Assembly: GCA_900215285.1 (NCBI GenBank)
Contig: OCMG01000004.1
Span: 248,001 to 312,000, forward strand
DNA from: Ensifer adhaerens
GTDB lineage: Bacteria > Pseudomonadota > Alphaproteobacteria > Rhizobiales > Rhizobiaceae
Reading direction: 5' to 3'
DNA: 64,000 bases
In this document: one piece after another, positions 27,609-36,920 of the stretch
Position numbering within the stretch: position 1 is the stretch's first letter
Layout: every line of letters begins with the position of its first letter
The notes under the pieces: model-generated
Databases searched by the model: none
The model's input: only the letters and a program-made list of their open reading frames with translations
Told to the model about the DNA's origin: nothing
Translations under genes and position numbers: made by a program

Positions 27609-28961
27609 TCAGTTGCGACCGTAATGGCCGGTGAAGTCCACGTATTTCTCGGCGAGGAATGTCTTGACCGCGTTGCGATCCATGGGCTTGCCGTAGAAAT
27701 AGCCCTGCGCCATGCCGCAGCCCAGCGCCTTGAGCTTCAGCGCCTCGGTAAAATCCTCGACGCCTTCCGCCACAACCTCCAGGCCGAGCCCCTCGCACAT
27801 GGCGACGATTGCCTTGATGATGTGCTCGGCCGCCGGGTCCTGGGTGATGCGGGAAACGAAGGCGCGATCGATCTTCAGCTTGTCGAAGCTGAAATCCATC
27901 AGCCGACCCAGACTGGACTGGCCGGTTCCGAAATCGTCGAGCGAGATGCGAATGCCTTCGGCCCGCAGGTCGGCGATAATCTTGGAAGCAGTTTCCGGAT
28001 CGGCCACCACGGCGGTTTCCGTAATCTCAAGCTCAAGCCGGCGCGGGTCCAGACCGACACGGTTGATGATCGACATGACGTTCTGGCTTGTGCGCAGGTC
28101 CGTCAACTGTGCCGAGGAAAGATTGAAGGAGAGGAAAAGGTCGTGTGGCCAGGCGACCGCCGCCGCCGCTGCCTTGCGCAGCAACGTTTCCGTCAGGATA
28201 TCGATGAATCCGCGCTCTTCAGCGAGGGGCACGAAGACGGCGGGCGAGACGAATCCGAGATCGGCATCCGTCCAGCGCGCGAGCGCCTCGAAGCCGACGA
28301 TCTCATCGCCCGACAAATTGACGATGGGCTGGAAATGCACGTCGACTTCATCGGCAATAATGGCGTTCCGAAGCGCCTGCTCGATCTGGGTCGAGCGGTG
28401 CATTTCGTCGGCAATCTCGCTCGAATAGACAGTGACGCGTCCGCTTCCCTTGCGCTTGGAGCGATAGAGAGCCGTCTCGGCGCTCTTGAGAAGATCGCGG
28501 AAATCCTCCCCCGCGAAGGGATAGACCGCGAAGCCGAAGGAGGCGGAGAGCCGCACGTGGCGATCCCCGAGATCGTAGGGGGCGGAGAGCACTTCCTTGA
28601 ACATGGCACCGATCCGTTCGGCGCCATGGCGTTCGAAGACGAGCGGAAGCACGAAGGCAAATTCGTCGCTGCCCTGTCGGGTGACGACCGCGCCATTCGG
28701 CATGCAGGCGCTCAGCCGGTGGGCAACCTGGCAGAGGATTTCGTCGCCGGCGTCGCGACCAAAGAGGTCATTGATCGGTCGGAAGCCATCCAGATTGGCG
28801 ATGCCGATGGTGAAAGGCGCGGGATCGTCCGCGCGTTCGGCGGCAAGCTGGGTGACCTTCTCGCGCAGACGGTTGCCGTTTCCCAACCCGGTCAGGGGAT
28901 CAGTGAAACCGGTGGCCTGCTCTGCTTGCAGGAAAAACTCTGCATTCGCAGATTTCACCAC
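27609..28961 (-). CDS. GGDEF-EAL protein, probable c-di-GMP phosphodiesterase
   Basis: A 450-residue cytoplasmic two-domain protein. The GGDEF domain (about residues 20-180) has DPLTGLGNGNRL but its active site reads RQGSDEFAF, with GSDEF for GGDEF, so cyclase activity is doubtful. The EAL domain (about 195-440) is well kept: GFEALARW, NLSSAQL, EITETAVV, DDFGTGQSS, KLKIDRAFV and AEGVED. It most likely degrades c-di-GMP to pGpG, with the GGDEF part perhaps as a GTP sensor (family precedent). GTG 28961 with a GGAGGG tract beside it is preferred; the frame is open to 29021. No membrane segment. Confidence 0.88.
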   Translation of the reverse strand: MVKSANAEFFLQAEQATGFTDPLTGLGNGNRLREKVTQLAAERADDPAPFTIGIANLDGFRPINDLFGRDAGDEILCQVAHRLSACMPNGAVVTRQGSDEFAFVLPLVFERHGAERIGAMFKEVLSAPYDLGDRHVRLSASFGFAVYPFAGEDFRDLLKSAETALYRSKRKGSGRVTVYSSEIADEMHRSTQIEQALRNAIIADEVDVHFQPIVNLSGDEIVGFEALARWTDADLGFVSPAVFVPLAEERGFIDILTETLLRKAAAAAVAWPHDLFLSFNLSSAQLTDLRTSQNVMSIINRVGLDPRRLELEITETAVVADPETASKIIADLRAEGIRISLDDFGTGQSSLGRLMDFSFDKLKIDRAFVSRITQDPAAEHIIKAIVAMCEGLGLEVVAEGVEDFTEALKLKALGCGMAQGYFYGKPMDRNAVKTFLAEKYVDFTGHYGRN

Positions 28962-29120
28962 CCCTCCATCTCCCGGACACGCTGCTGGACCAAAACGTTG
29001 ATATGAATTATTTGGCGGCAAATTGATTAAGAAATGGATAGCCAGCCTTTACCACATATCGCGGCGCGAACTTAAACGGCTGATTGTGTCGCGGTTGCGT
29101 GACGTTTCGGCACTCAATGG

Positions 29121-30800
29121 TCAGCGGCCGGCGACCAATTCTTCATGCTTGTCGAGCAGCACCAGCATGTGGCGCTTGTAGAGAGCCTCGATCGTTTCGA
29201 CCGAAAGAGGCTTGACGATGGTTTCGTCCATCCCCGATGCGAGGCATTTTTCGTGCTTTTCCTGGGAAAGCTTCGGCATGACGCCGACTATGGACACCGG
29301 CTGCCCGATGGCGTCTTCGGCGTCACGGATCTGCCGGGCCACCTCGCAACCGCTGATGTCGGGAAGCTCCAGGTCCATCAGCACGAGCGATGGACGCAGA
29401 ATATCCCAAAGGCGCAGCGCTTCGGCACCGTCCTTCGCCAGTTCATAGCTGATGCCGAGGCTACCGAGGATCTGTGCATAGACTTCCTGGTTGACCGGAT
29501 TGTCCTCCACAACCAGCAGGTCGACATCGAAGCCGGGCAGTTCCGGGACTCGATCCGGCTCCGGAAACTCCGGCAGGTAATCCGTATCGATTTCCACCGA
29601 TACCGACCGCGACCGGTGCGTAACGGCAGCGGCGGCCTCGGCAACAGCGAAATGAACTGGTCGCGCGCGGCTGATCGGCAGAACCTTGACGCCGATGTTC
29701 GCCAGTTCGGCCGGTTCGACATCGGCATCGTCGGCCATGATGAGATCGATCTCGATCCCCACGTCCCGCGCAGCGTCGGCGATGTCTCTCACCTCCTGCA
29801 GGCTGTCGGCATGGCAGGCGTCAAAACGAAACGCATGCAGCGCTTCGTTCAACGTCCTGCCGAAGTGTGCATCGCTGCTCAGCAGAATGACCGTGCTCGC
29901 GCCCGTATTCAGCGGTTCCGGCAGCGGCTCCATATCGTCGATGAGGTCGCCGGCCGCGAACTCTGCGTGCTTCGACCCACCCTCTTCCTCGGGGGTGGCG
30001 AAACTTCCCTCCTCGATTCGGGAAACCTGCTGCATGAGGGTGACCACAAAGTAGTTACCGGGGTTTCCGAGCCGAAAGCGCTGGGTGAGGAGCAAGACCT
30101 GCTCACCGCCGATCTCTGCGCATTCGCGACCGACCACGGCCTTTCCCGAAGCCAGGACCTCGCGCATCTCAGCCTCCTGACGCAGGCCGTCCTCGGGATC
30201 GGCAACGTCGACAAGCCGGCGATCGAGAAGACTCTCGGACGGAACGCCGTGAAAGCGGCCATAGGCCTTGTTGGCGGCAACATATTTCAGGTTCCGATCG
30301 ACCACGAAGAGCATGGATGGAAGGTTATCGAGAATTTCTTCCGTCATGACGACGCGTTCGAGGTCACTTCTCCAGCGCTCCTCCATTTTTCGATGCGCGG
30401 AGATATCGCGCGCCATCAGAATACCAAGGCCACTGGCCAATCGCCGGGTCGTCAGCGCAAGAACGCGATCGCGGCCGATGCGCGTCTCCTGCTCGCCGCG
30501 CTCCTGCCACATGGCCGCGATCCGTTCGGAGACCCACTTGTCCCGGGAGGCGCCGGGCCTGAACGGCGCCTGCCCGGAGCCGGGAGCGCCGATTTCGAAG
30601 AGCGCGATCAGAAAGGCCCGAAGACTTGTTCCGGGCTTGAGGAATTCATCGGAGACAGGGAAAAACGAGCCGGCATTCCTGCTGGCGGTCAGGATATGAT
30701 CATTCTTCGAGAAGACAAGAATGCCCGTGTCGAGCGCGTCGGTGCACGTCTCGAACATGACTTTTGCGATGTCGCTGCCAATGGGCGCAACATGACCCAT
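29121..30800 (-). CDS. PAS domain protein with C-terminal receiver domain
   Basis: A 559-residue signalling protein with no kinase domain. Two PAS-like regions (about residues 15-140, and 160-275 with NLPSMLFVVDRNLKYVAANK) are followed by a degenerate receiver-like segment (STVILLSSDAHFGRTLNEAL) and a complete C-terminal REC domain: VVEDNPVNQEVY, phosphoacceptor Asp in LVLMDLELPDISG, and Lys in VKPLS. It could be a phosphorelay sink or scaffold that takes phosphate from another kinase. ATG 30800 with GAGG upstream is preferred over 30833. The neighbour is the GGDEF-EAL gene, same strand, with about 160 bp between. Confidence 0.85.
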   Translation of the reverse strand: MGHVAPIGSDIAKVMFETCTDALDTGILVFSKNDHILTASRNAGSFFPVSDEFLKPGTSLRAFLIALFEIGAPGSGQAPFRPGASRDKWVSERIAAMWQERGEQETRIGRDRVLALTTRRLASGLGILMARDISAHRKMEERWRSDLERVVMTEEILDNLPSMLFVVDRNLKYVAANKAYGRFHGVPSESLLDRRLVDVADPEDGLRQEAEMREVLASGKAVVGRECAEIGGEQVLLLTQRFRLGNPGNYFVVTLMQQVSRIEEGSFATPEEEGGSKHAEFAAGDLIDDMEPLPEPLNTGASTVILLSSDAHFGRTLNEALHAFRFDACHADSLQEVRDIADAARDVGIEIDLIMADDADVEPAELANIGVKVLPISRARPVHFAVAEAAAAVTHRSRSVSVEIDTDYLPEFPEPDRVPELPGFDVDLLVVEDNPVNQEVYAQILGSLGISYELAKDGAEALRLWDILRPSLVLMDLELPDISGCEVARQIRDAEDAIGQPVSIVGVMPKLSQEKHEKCLASGMDETIVKPLSVETIEALYKRHMLVLLDKHEELVAGR

Positions 30801-31182
30801 ATAGGACCTCTGAACCTGCACGCAGGCATTCACTGACTTTCTCTGGGATCATGCCGGGTGAGATTGGAGCGTTTTCGTTGCGGGGTCAAAAGGTACTCGT
30901 CCGGCAACGAAGTACAGACACCCACCCTAAGGGGGAAACACGCGCTCATTCCAATGGGTTGGACGATGGCAGCAACACCTTAAGGACGACTTAATAAGTG
31001 CGGCCATAAGTTGACTTTGCGAGCGATTATGTTGCGCATGTTTCGTGTTTGAGCATCCTGAACTACCGCAGTTTTGCACCTTCTGGCCCGCCGGACGATT
31101 TTTCGATCCTGGTTTCACTCGCGACGAATTATGCTCTATGAGCATAGGCGACCGACAACCAGACCGGCGATTCCCTGACACC
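30801..31182. promoter_or_regulatory. Divergent intergenic region before mutL
   Basis: About 380 bp with no supported gene, holding the promoters of the PAS-REC gene and mutL. A perfect palindrome TATGCTC-TAT-GAGCATA (31130-31146) lies 37 bp before the mutL start and could be an operator or a leader hairpin. No clean promoter hexamer pair was found. Confidence 0.5.
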
Positions 31183-33024
31183 ATGGCCATCCGACAACTG
31201 CCCGAAACGCTCATCAACCAGATCGCCGCCGGCGAGGTGATCGAGCGCCCCGCGAGTGCGGCCAAGGAATTGATCGAGAACGCAATCGACGCCGGCGCCA
31301 GCCGAATCGAGATTGCGACTGCTGGCGGTGGCAAGAGCCTCTTGCGCATCATCGACAATGGCTGCGGCATGGGACCGGCCGATCTGGAGCTGGCCGTGCG
31401 CCGCCATTGCACCTCCAAGATCGACAGCGGGCTTGAGGACATTCGCACGCTGGGCTTTCGCGGCGAGGCGCTGCCCTCCATCGGGTCGGTCGCGCGGGTG
31501 CAGATTACCAGCCGCACCGAAGGTGCCGAGGCTGGCTCCGAAATCCGCATCACCGGCGGCAAGGTGGAGCCGGTGCGTCCGGCGGGCGCGAACAAGGGAA
31601 CTGTAGTGGAGGTTCGCGACCTCTTCTTTGCCACGCCGGCTCGACTGAAATTCCTCAAGACGGAGAAGGCCGAGGCTGCTGCGGTCACAGAAGTCGTCAA
31701 GCGGATGGCGATCGCCTTTCCGGCTATCCGTTTCACGCTGTCGGGCCAGGATCGCACGACACTCGAATTCGCCGGCGCCGGCGACGACCGGCTGACGCGT
31801 ATCGCGCAGGTGCTGGGCCGCGAGTTCAAGGACAATGCCATCGAGATCGATGCGGAGCGGGAGGATGTCGCGCTTTCCGGCTTTGCAGGCCTGCCGACCT
31901 TCAACCGGGGCAACAGCGCGCATCAATATCTCTTCGTCAACGGCCGTCCCGTGCAGGACCGTCAATTGCTTTCGGCTCTGCGCGCGGCCTACGCTGAGAC
32001 CGTGCCTTCGGGCCGGCATCCGGTGGCGGTTCTCTGGCTGACGCTCGATCCGGCGCTGGTGGACGTGAACGTGCATCCAGCCAAGTCGGACGTGCGCTTC
32101 CGCGATCCGGGCCTCGTGCGCGGACTGCTCATCGGCGCAATCCGCGAGGCGCTGCAGCGTGACGGGGCGCGAGCCTCGACCACCGGTGCGTCGGCGATGA
32201 TGCAGGCCTTCCGTCCGGCCGGAAACACCAACAGCTTTGGCAGCGGAGCCGCGGCCTACCGTGCGCCGAACGCCGGCTGGACGCCGCAGTCCTCGCCGTT
32301 CCGCCCCTTGCGCGAGGACCGTGCCACAGGATTTGCCGAGGCGCTGCAGGCAGGGTTCGAGGCCTTTGCCACGCCCTCCGCCCGCGCCGAGACGGTGGAG
32401 AGCCAACCGGCCCCCGCCCCTCAGGCCGTGCCGACGGCTGCGGGCTTTCATCTCGGAGCGGCGCGGGCACAGGTGCATGAGAATTATATCGTCGCCCAGA
32501 CCGAAGACGGCCTCGTCATCGTGGACCAGCATGCGGCGCATGAACGGCTGGTCTTCGAGGCGATGCGCGAGGCCATGCGCTCGCGGCGCATCCCGTCGCA
32601 GGCGCTGCTGATCCCGGAAATCGTCGATCTGCCGGAAGAGGATTGCGACCGGTTGATGGACCATGCGACAAGCCTCGACCAGTTTGGCCTCGCCTATGAG
32701 CGCTTCGGTCCCGGTGCGATTGCCGTGCGCGAAACGCCTGCCATGCTCGGCGAGATCGATGCGAGCGGATTGATCCGGCAGCTGGCGGACGAGATCGCGG
32801 AATGGGATACGGCGGACACGCTCGCCTCGCGGCTCGATCATCTGGCGGCCACGATGTCCTGCCATGGTTCCGTGCGCTCTGGCCGGCGGCTGAGGCCGGA
32901 GGAGATGAATGCGCTGCTGCGCCAGATGGAGGCGACGCCAGGCTCCGGCCAGTGCAATCACGGCCGGCCCACCTATATAGAGTTGAAGCTTGCCGACATC
33001 GAACGGCTGTTCGGGCGAAGCTAA
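31183..33024 (+). CDS. mutL: DNA mismatch repair protein MutL
   Basis: A 613-residue MutL. The N-terminal GHKL ATPase has [28 protein letters not shown] and [17 protein letters not shown] variable Pro/Ala-rich linker (about residues 330-430) leads to the dimerisation domain. This carries [15 protein letters not shown], which fits the DQHA-x2-E-x4-E metal-binding endonuclease motif, as expected in bacteria without MutH. The ending [20 protein letters not shown] is also typical. Start at ATG 31183, which gives the family N-terminus [20 protein letters not shown]; the frame is open further upstream. Confidence 0.96.
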   Translation: MAIRQLPETLINQIAAGEVIERPASAAKELIENAIDAGASRIEIATAGGGKSLLRIIDNGCGMGPADLELAVRRHCTSKIDSGLEDIRTLGFRGEALPSIGSVARVQITSRTEGAEAGSEIRITGGKVEPVRPAGANKGTVVEVRDLFFATPARLKFLKTEKAEAAAVTEVVKRMAIAFPAIRFTLSGQDRTTLEFAGAGDDRLTRIAQVLGREFKDNAIEIDAEREDVALSGFAGLPTFNRGNSAHQYLFVNGRPVQDRQLLSALRAAYAETVPSGRHPVAVLWLTLDPALVDVNVHPAKSDVRFRDPGLVRGLLIGAIREALQRDGARASTTGASAMMQAFRPAGNTNSFGSGAAAYRAPNAGWTPQSSPFRPLREDRATGFAEALQAGFEAFATPSARAETVESQPAPAPQAVPTAAGFHLGAARAQVHENYIVAQTEDGLVIVDQHAAHERLVFEAMREAMRSRRIPSQALLIPEIVDLPEEDCDRLMDHATSLDQFGLAYERFGPGAIAVRETPAMLGEIDASGLIRQLADEIAEWDTADTLASRLDHLAATMSCHGSVRSGRRLRPEEMNALLRQMEATPGSGQCNHGRPTYIELKLADIERLFGRS

Positions 33025-33126
33025 GCCCGGGCGAGGACCATCCCGATTGTCCGTTTCCGCCAAGTCTGGTATGGCGGATCAATGCGTGGGCGAAGCACAT
33101 TGGCGAAACTTTTCAGGAGACAACGG

Positions 33127-33357
33127 ATGAACCGCTTTGAAGGACCCGGTGGGCGCGAGGCGCGGATTCGTTTTCTGGACGGGGATTTCCAGATCCTTTC
33201 GCCCGGCTCCTATGTGATCTGCGCGATCACGGGCAAGCATATCCCGATCGACGAGATGAAGTACTGGAGCGTCGCCCGCCAGGAAGCCTATTGCGATGCG
33301 GCTTCATCGCTGGAAGCGGAAAAGCGCGCCGGCGCGCTTCCCAACCAGCATCGTTGA
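33127..33357 (+). CDS. DUF2093 family small protein
   Basis: A 76-residue DUF2093 protein, common in Hyphomicrobiales and of unknown function. The core IRFLDGDFQILSPGSYVICA followed by GKHIPIDEMKYWSVARQEAY is the family signature. ATG 33127 with AGGAGA upstream is used; a longer frame starts at 33082. It lies about 100 bp after mutL and ends 3 bp before the convergent lpxK gene. Confidence 0.9.
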   Translation: MNRFEGPGGREARIRFLDGDFQILSPGSYVICAITGKHIPIDEMKYWSVARQEAYCDAASSLEAEKRAGALPNQHR

Positions 33358-33360
33358 TAT

Positions 33361-34401
33361 CTATTTCGGTTTCCTGACGGCGAATTTGCGCTTGCGGAAG
33401 TTGGCAAAGGCCTGATCGACAATGAGACCGGGTGCGCCCGGATCGTCGAATTTCATTTCGACATCGAGAACATGCAGCCGCTCCATCAGCGCGTCCGAAG
33501 CGCGGTGGTGACCGGACAGGCGAACCCTGTCCTTGGCTGTCGTCACCAGCATCAAGCCATCGCGTTCGGCATCTTGAACGAGTGAGCGGATTTCATCCTC
33601 GGCGAAATGATGATGATCGGGGAAAGAACGGGTGGCCACGATCTCGGCCCCGACATCGGCCAGGCTCTGGTAGAATTTCGACGGATCAGCAATGCCGGCG
33701 AAGGCAAAGACGCGTTTGCCGGCGAAATCCGCCCCGTTCATCGGCATAACTGCAGCTTCCAGCACCTGCTTGCCGGCGCGGGCCATGCGGCGGATGAACG
33801 GATCGGCTGCCGGGCCGCCCGAGACGGCGAGCAGCGTCGTGACGTGGTTCATCTGTTCCCTGATCGGCGCACGGACCGGGCCAGAGGGTACGACCAGACC
33901 GTTGCCGATGCCGCGCTTTCCATCCACCACGACCAGCGCATAATCGATAGCGATGCGGGCGCTCTGGAAGCCGTCATCCATGATGATGAGGTCAGCGCCT
34001 TCGGCAATCAGCTTCTTCGCACCTTCCAGCCTGTTGCGGGCGACCACCGTCAGGGCGGCGCGGGCGAGCAACAGCGGCTCGTCGCCGACATCGACCGCCC
34101 GATGATGGTGCGGATCGACGACAGTGGGCTTGCTGATAGTCCCCGAATAGCCGCGGCTCAAGATGCCGGGCTTGTGGCCGAGCGCCGTGGCGGTCTTTGC
34201 CAGTGCGATGGCTGTCGGCGTCTTGCCCGCGCCGCCGACCGTGAAATTGCCCACACAGATGACCGCGCAATCCACCGGCGCGCGCCGCGCACGGCGCATG
34301 TTGCGTCCGGCAATCGCACCATAGATCAAGCTTGCGGGCGAAAGCAGCACCGCCTGCCAACCGATTTTCGTCCACCAGAACGGCGGGGATTCGGAAACCA
34401 T
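33361..34401 (-). CDS. lpxK: Tetraacyldisaccharide 4'-kinase
   Basis: A 346-residue LpxK, the inner-membrane kinase that phosphorylates the 4' position of the lipid A precursor. An N-terminal hydrophobic stretch (WQAVLLSPASLIYGAIAG) anchors it. The P-loop is NFTVGGAGKTPTAIALAK and the conserved acidic motif is IIMDDGFQS. ATG 34401 follows GGAGAAAG. It is the last gene of the minus-strand envelope cluster after waaA and the HAD gene. Confidence 0.94.
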   Translation of the reverse strand: MVSESPPFWWTKIGWQAVLLSPASLIYGAIAGRNMRRARRAPVDCAVICVGNFTVGGAGKTPTAIALAKTATALGHKPGILSRGYSGTISKPTVVDPHHHRAVDVGDEPLLLARAALTVVARNRLEGAKKLIAEGADLIIMDDGFQSARIAIDYALVVVDGKRGIGNGLVVPSGPVRAPIREQMNHVTTLLAVSGGPAADPFIRRMARAGKQVLEAAVMPMNGADFAGKRVFAFAGIADPSKFYQSLADVGAEIVATRSFPDHHHFAEDEIRSLVQDAERDGLMLVTTAKDRVRLSGHHRASDALMERLHVLDVEMKFDDPGAPGLIVDQAFANFRKRKFAVRKPK

Positions 34402-34475
34402 GGTCGCTTTCTCCCCCCGCGTTTGCCGATAGCCCACCAAAACCGCGATTCCCGCCGATTGGCAAGGTCCGCGGC

Positions 34476-35168
34476 TCAGATGATCGTTTCGATTTCGGTG
34501 ATATCGTTGAGGCAATAGTCCGAAAGGGGCCCGAGCGTGTCGCGCGTTCCCGTGCCCGTCAGCACACCGATCGTCATGCCGGCGCCGGCATTTCGGCCCA
34601 TCATCATGTCGTGGCTGTTATCGCCGACGACCAGGATTTCCGCATGCTCCAGGCCGACTTTCTCGGCGAAGCCCCAGACCATGCCCGGCTCCGGCTTGCA
34701 GCCGTAACCACTGTCATAGCCGGCGATATAGTCGACGTAAGCGGCGAAACCGAAACGATCTGCGGTGCGGCGAATCGATTCCTCGTTGTCGCTTGAGGCA
34801 ACGCCGAGTTTGAAGCCACGCGCCTTCAAGCGGCCGAAGAAATCGGCCAGATCGGTCACCGGCACCGCATTTCGGGCCGCTTCGGCGAAGAGCCAATCGA
34901 GGTCCTCGACCAGTTGCCGTGCGGACAGTCTGGACCCTGCGGCCACGAGCCCCTCCGCGATCTCTTCGGTATTGCCGGCGGCCAGCAGACTGTCGGCCAC
35001 GACATGGCCAGTCTCGGGATCCATTCCGGTCGAGCGCAGGAGATGGTCCGCCAAAGCCTGGTCACCTTCGGCGGCGAGAAGCGCAAGCTTCCGGTTCACC
35101 GGCGACCAGCTCTTGAAATAATCGATCAGCGTTCCGTCCTTGTCGAAGAGAATACCCGCGATGGCCAT
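34476..35168 (-). CDS. HAD-family phosphatase (Gph-like)
   Basis: A 230-residue HAD hydrolase, subfamily I with a helical cap. Motif I is LFDKDGTLID, with Lys in place of the more usual Asp-x-Asp spacing residue but both Asp present; motif II LGVASSDNEES; motif III/IV include KPEPGMVWGFAE and VVGDNSHDMMMGRNAGA. The substrate may be phosphoglycolate or another small phosphoester; this cannot be decided. It lies between waaA and lpxK, 13 bp after waaA. Confidence 0.88.
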   Translation of the reverse strand: MAIAGILFDKDGTLIDYFKSWSPVNRKLALLAAEGDQALADHLLRSTGMDPETGHVVADSLLAAGNTEEIAEGLVAAGSRLSARQLVEDLDWLFAEAARNAVPVTDLADFFGRLKARGFKLGVASSDNEESIRRTADRFGFAAYVDYIAGYDSGYGCKPEPGMVWGFAEKVGLEHAEILVVGDNSHDMMMGRNAGAGMTIGVLTGTGTRDTLGPLSDYCLNDITEIETII

Positions 35169-35181
35169 GTCTTGCCTGACC

Positions 35182-36486
35182 TCACTTGTGATCGAGCCGC
35201 GCCTTCATGGCGAGCGGGCTGATATAGGGCTCGAGGTTCTTCATCGTCGCGGTCAGAGCCCCGCGCATGCCCTGAACGGTGTCAAAGCCGGCTTCGATCA
35301 TCGTGCGCCGAACCGCGTCATTGTTCATGAGGTAATGCACGCCCTTGGCGAGGATATCCTCGTCGCGGACGATCTTTGCGCTGCCATTGGCGGCAAGGCG
35401 CTGGTAGCTGTCGCGGAAATTCTGGACATTGCCGCCGGAGAGAACCGCGCAGCCGATCGCAGCCGGTTCCATCGGGTTCTGTCCGCCCTCGGCATAGAGC
35501 GAGCGGCCGACAAAGGCGATTTCGGTCAGACGCAGATAAAGGCCCATCTCGCCGATCGTGTCGCCGAGCAGGATATCCGTGTCGGGGGTGATCGGGTCCT
35601 TGCGGGTGCGACGGGCCACCTTGAGGCCCTGCTCGTTCAGTTCCTTCTCGATCTCGTCGGCGCGTTCGGGATGGCGGGGGACGATGATCGTGAGCAGGCC
35701 ATTGGCCGCCTTCAAACGCTGGTGCACGCGACCGGCTGCGGCTTCCTCCTTCTCGAAGGTGGAGATGGCGGCCCAGGTCCTGCGCCCGCCAAGCTGGCTC
35801 TTATATCGCGAAAGCGCCTCGGCCTCATACGGCAGGGAGTCATTGTCGACCTTGAGATTGCCCGATACCGTGACGGGCAATGCGCCGAGCTGCGTATATT
35901 TCGCTGCATCGGCATCCGACTGCGCGATCACCAGAGCCAGATTGCGGAACAGCTCTTCCGCCAGCCCCGAATAGCGACGCCAGCGGGCGAAGGAGCGATC
36001 GGACAGGCGACCGTTGACGAGAATTTGTGGAATATGGCGCTCGCCCAGCTCCATCAGCGTGACCGGCCAGATCTCCGACTCCGCGATGATGGCAAGGTCA
36101 GGCTTCCAGTAGTCGAGGAAGCGTCCGACGGCCGGCTTGATGTCGAGGGGAACGAACTGGTGGATGACGCTCTCATCCAGACGCTCCCTGGCGACCTTGG
36201 CCGATGTCACCGTGCCCGTCGTCAGAACGACATGAATATCGCGCTTGCGCACTTCGCGGATCAGCGGGATCACCGCCGTCGTCTCGCCGACGCTGGCGGC
36301 ATGGAACCAGACGAGCGGGCCGGCAGGCCGCTCGCGACCGGGATGGCCAAAGCGCTCGCGCCGACGGGCTGCGTCTTCCTTGCCCTTGGCAGAGCGCAGT
36401 GCAAGATAGGGCGTCAGAAGCGGAAACAGCGCGAAGCCCGCCCATTTATAGGCAGACAGTGCGAAACGCGCCATCGTGTTTGCCAT
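35182..36486 (-). CDS. waaA: 3-deoxy-D-manno-octulosonic acid transferase
   Basis: A 434-residue GT30 Kdo transferase that adds Kdo to lipid IVA. It has an N-terminal membrane anchor (FALFPLLTPYLALRSAKG), the motif LVWFHAASVGETTAVIPLIR with the catalytic Glu, AESEIWPVTLMEL, and the donor-binding EGGQNPMEPAAIGCAVLSGG. ATG 36486 with AAGGACGAGG upstream is used; the frame is open further to 36567. It precedes the HAD gene and lpxK, so lipid A-Kdo steps are grouped. Confidence 0.94.
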   Translation of the reverse strand: MANTMARFALSAYKWAGFALFPLLTPYLALRSAKGKEDAARRRERFGHPGRERPAGPLVWFHAASVGETTAVIPLIREVRKRDIHVVLTTGTVTSAKVARERLDESVIHQFVPLDIKPAVGRFLDYWKPDLAIIAESEIWPVTLMELGERHIPQILVNGRLSDRSFARWRRYSGLAEELFRNLALVIAQSDADAAKYTQLGALPVTVSGNLKVDNDSLPYEAEALSRYKSQLGGRRTWAAISTFEKEEAAAGRVHQRLKAANGLLTIIVPRHPERADEIEKELNEQGLKVARRTRKDPITPDTDILLGDTIGEMGLYLRLTEIAFVGRSLYAEGGQNPMEPAAIGCAVLSGGNVQNFRDSYQRLAANGSAKIVRDEDILAKGVHYLMNNDAVRRTMIEAGFDTVQGMRGALTATMKNLEPYISPLAMKARLDHK

Positions 36487-36608
36487 CCTCGTCCTTCCCG
36501 TCTTGGGCCTGACCTGCGGACCATCGGTCTCCGCAGGCGACACCTCAGGACTGCCGATAAACGGCAATCCTTGTCGAATTCAAGGCGCTCACGCGCCTGC
36601 TTCGCCCG

Positions 36609-36848
36609 TCAGTCCTTGTGGTTCGGATCGAGAAGCCGGTGCATGTGGACAATGAAGTAACGCATGTGCGCATTGTCCACCGTCGACTGCGCCTTGCCCC
36701 GCCATGCGGTCAGCGCCGACTGATAATCAGGAAATATGCCGACAATATCGAGTTCCTTGAGATTGCGGAACTGCATTTCCCCGAGATCCTTCAATTCGCC
36801 GCCAAAGACGAGATGAAGGAGCTGTTTACCGCCTGTTTCTTCAGACAT
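36609..36848 (-). CDS. DUF4170 family small protein
   Basis: A 79-residue DUF4170 protein of unknown function that usually sits next to cysQ and waaA in rhizobia. Signature segments are LLHLVFGGELKDLG, DIVGIFPDYQSALTAWRGKA and MRYFIVHMHRLLDP. ATG 36848 follows AAGGAGA; the longer frame is spurious. It lies between cysQ and waaA, same strand. Confidence 0.9.
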   Translation of the reverse strand: MSEETGGKQLLHLVFGGELKDLGEMQFRNLKELDIVGIFPDYQSALTAWRGKAQSTVDNAHMRYFIVHMHRLLDPNHKD

Positions 36849-36920
36849 GATGTCTCCTTGGATTGGTCCTGTTGCGCAGGTTCCTCCGAGAAAGCGGTGT
36901 GCTAAATTTGACGGCAAAGG

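Noticed and set aside
31129..33063. A 644-codon antisense open frame across mutL
   Set aside because: MutL motifs are unambiguous on the plus strand; the antisense frame has no recognisable domain.
34476..35168. HAD gene as KdsC (Kdo 8-phosphate phosphatase) because of neighbouring waaA
   Set aside because: It has a cap domain and a length unlike the capless KdsC, so context alone does not justify the name.
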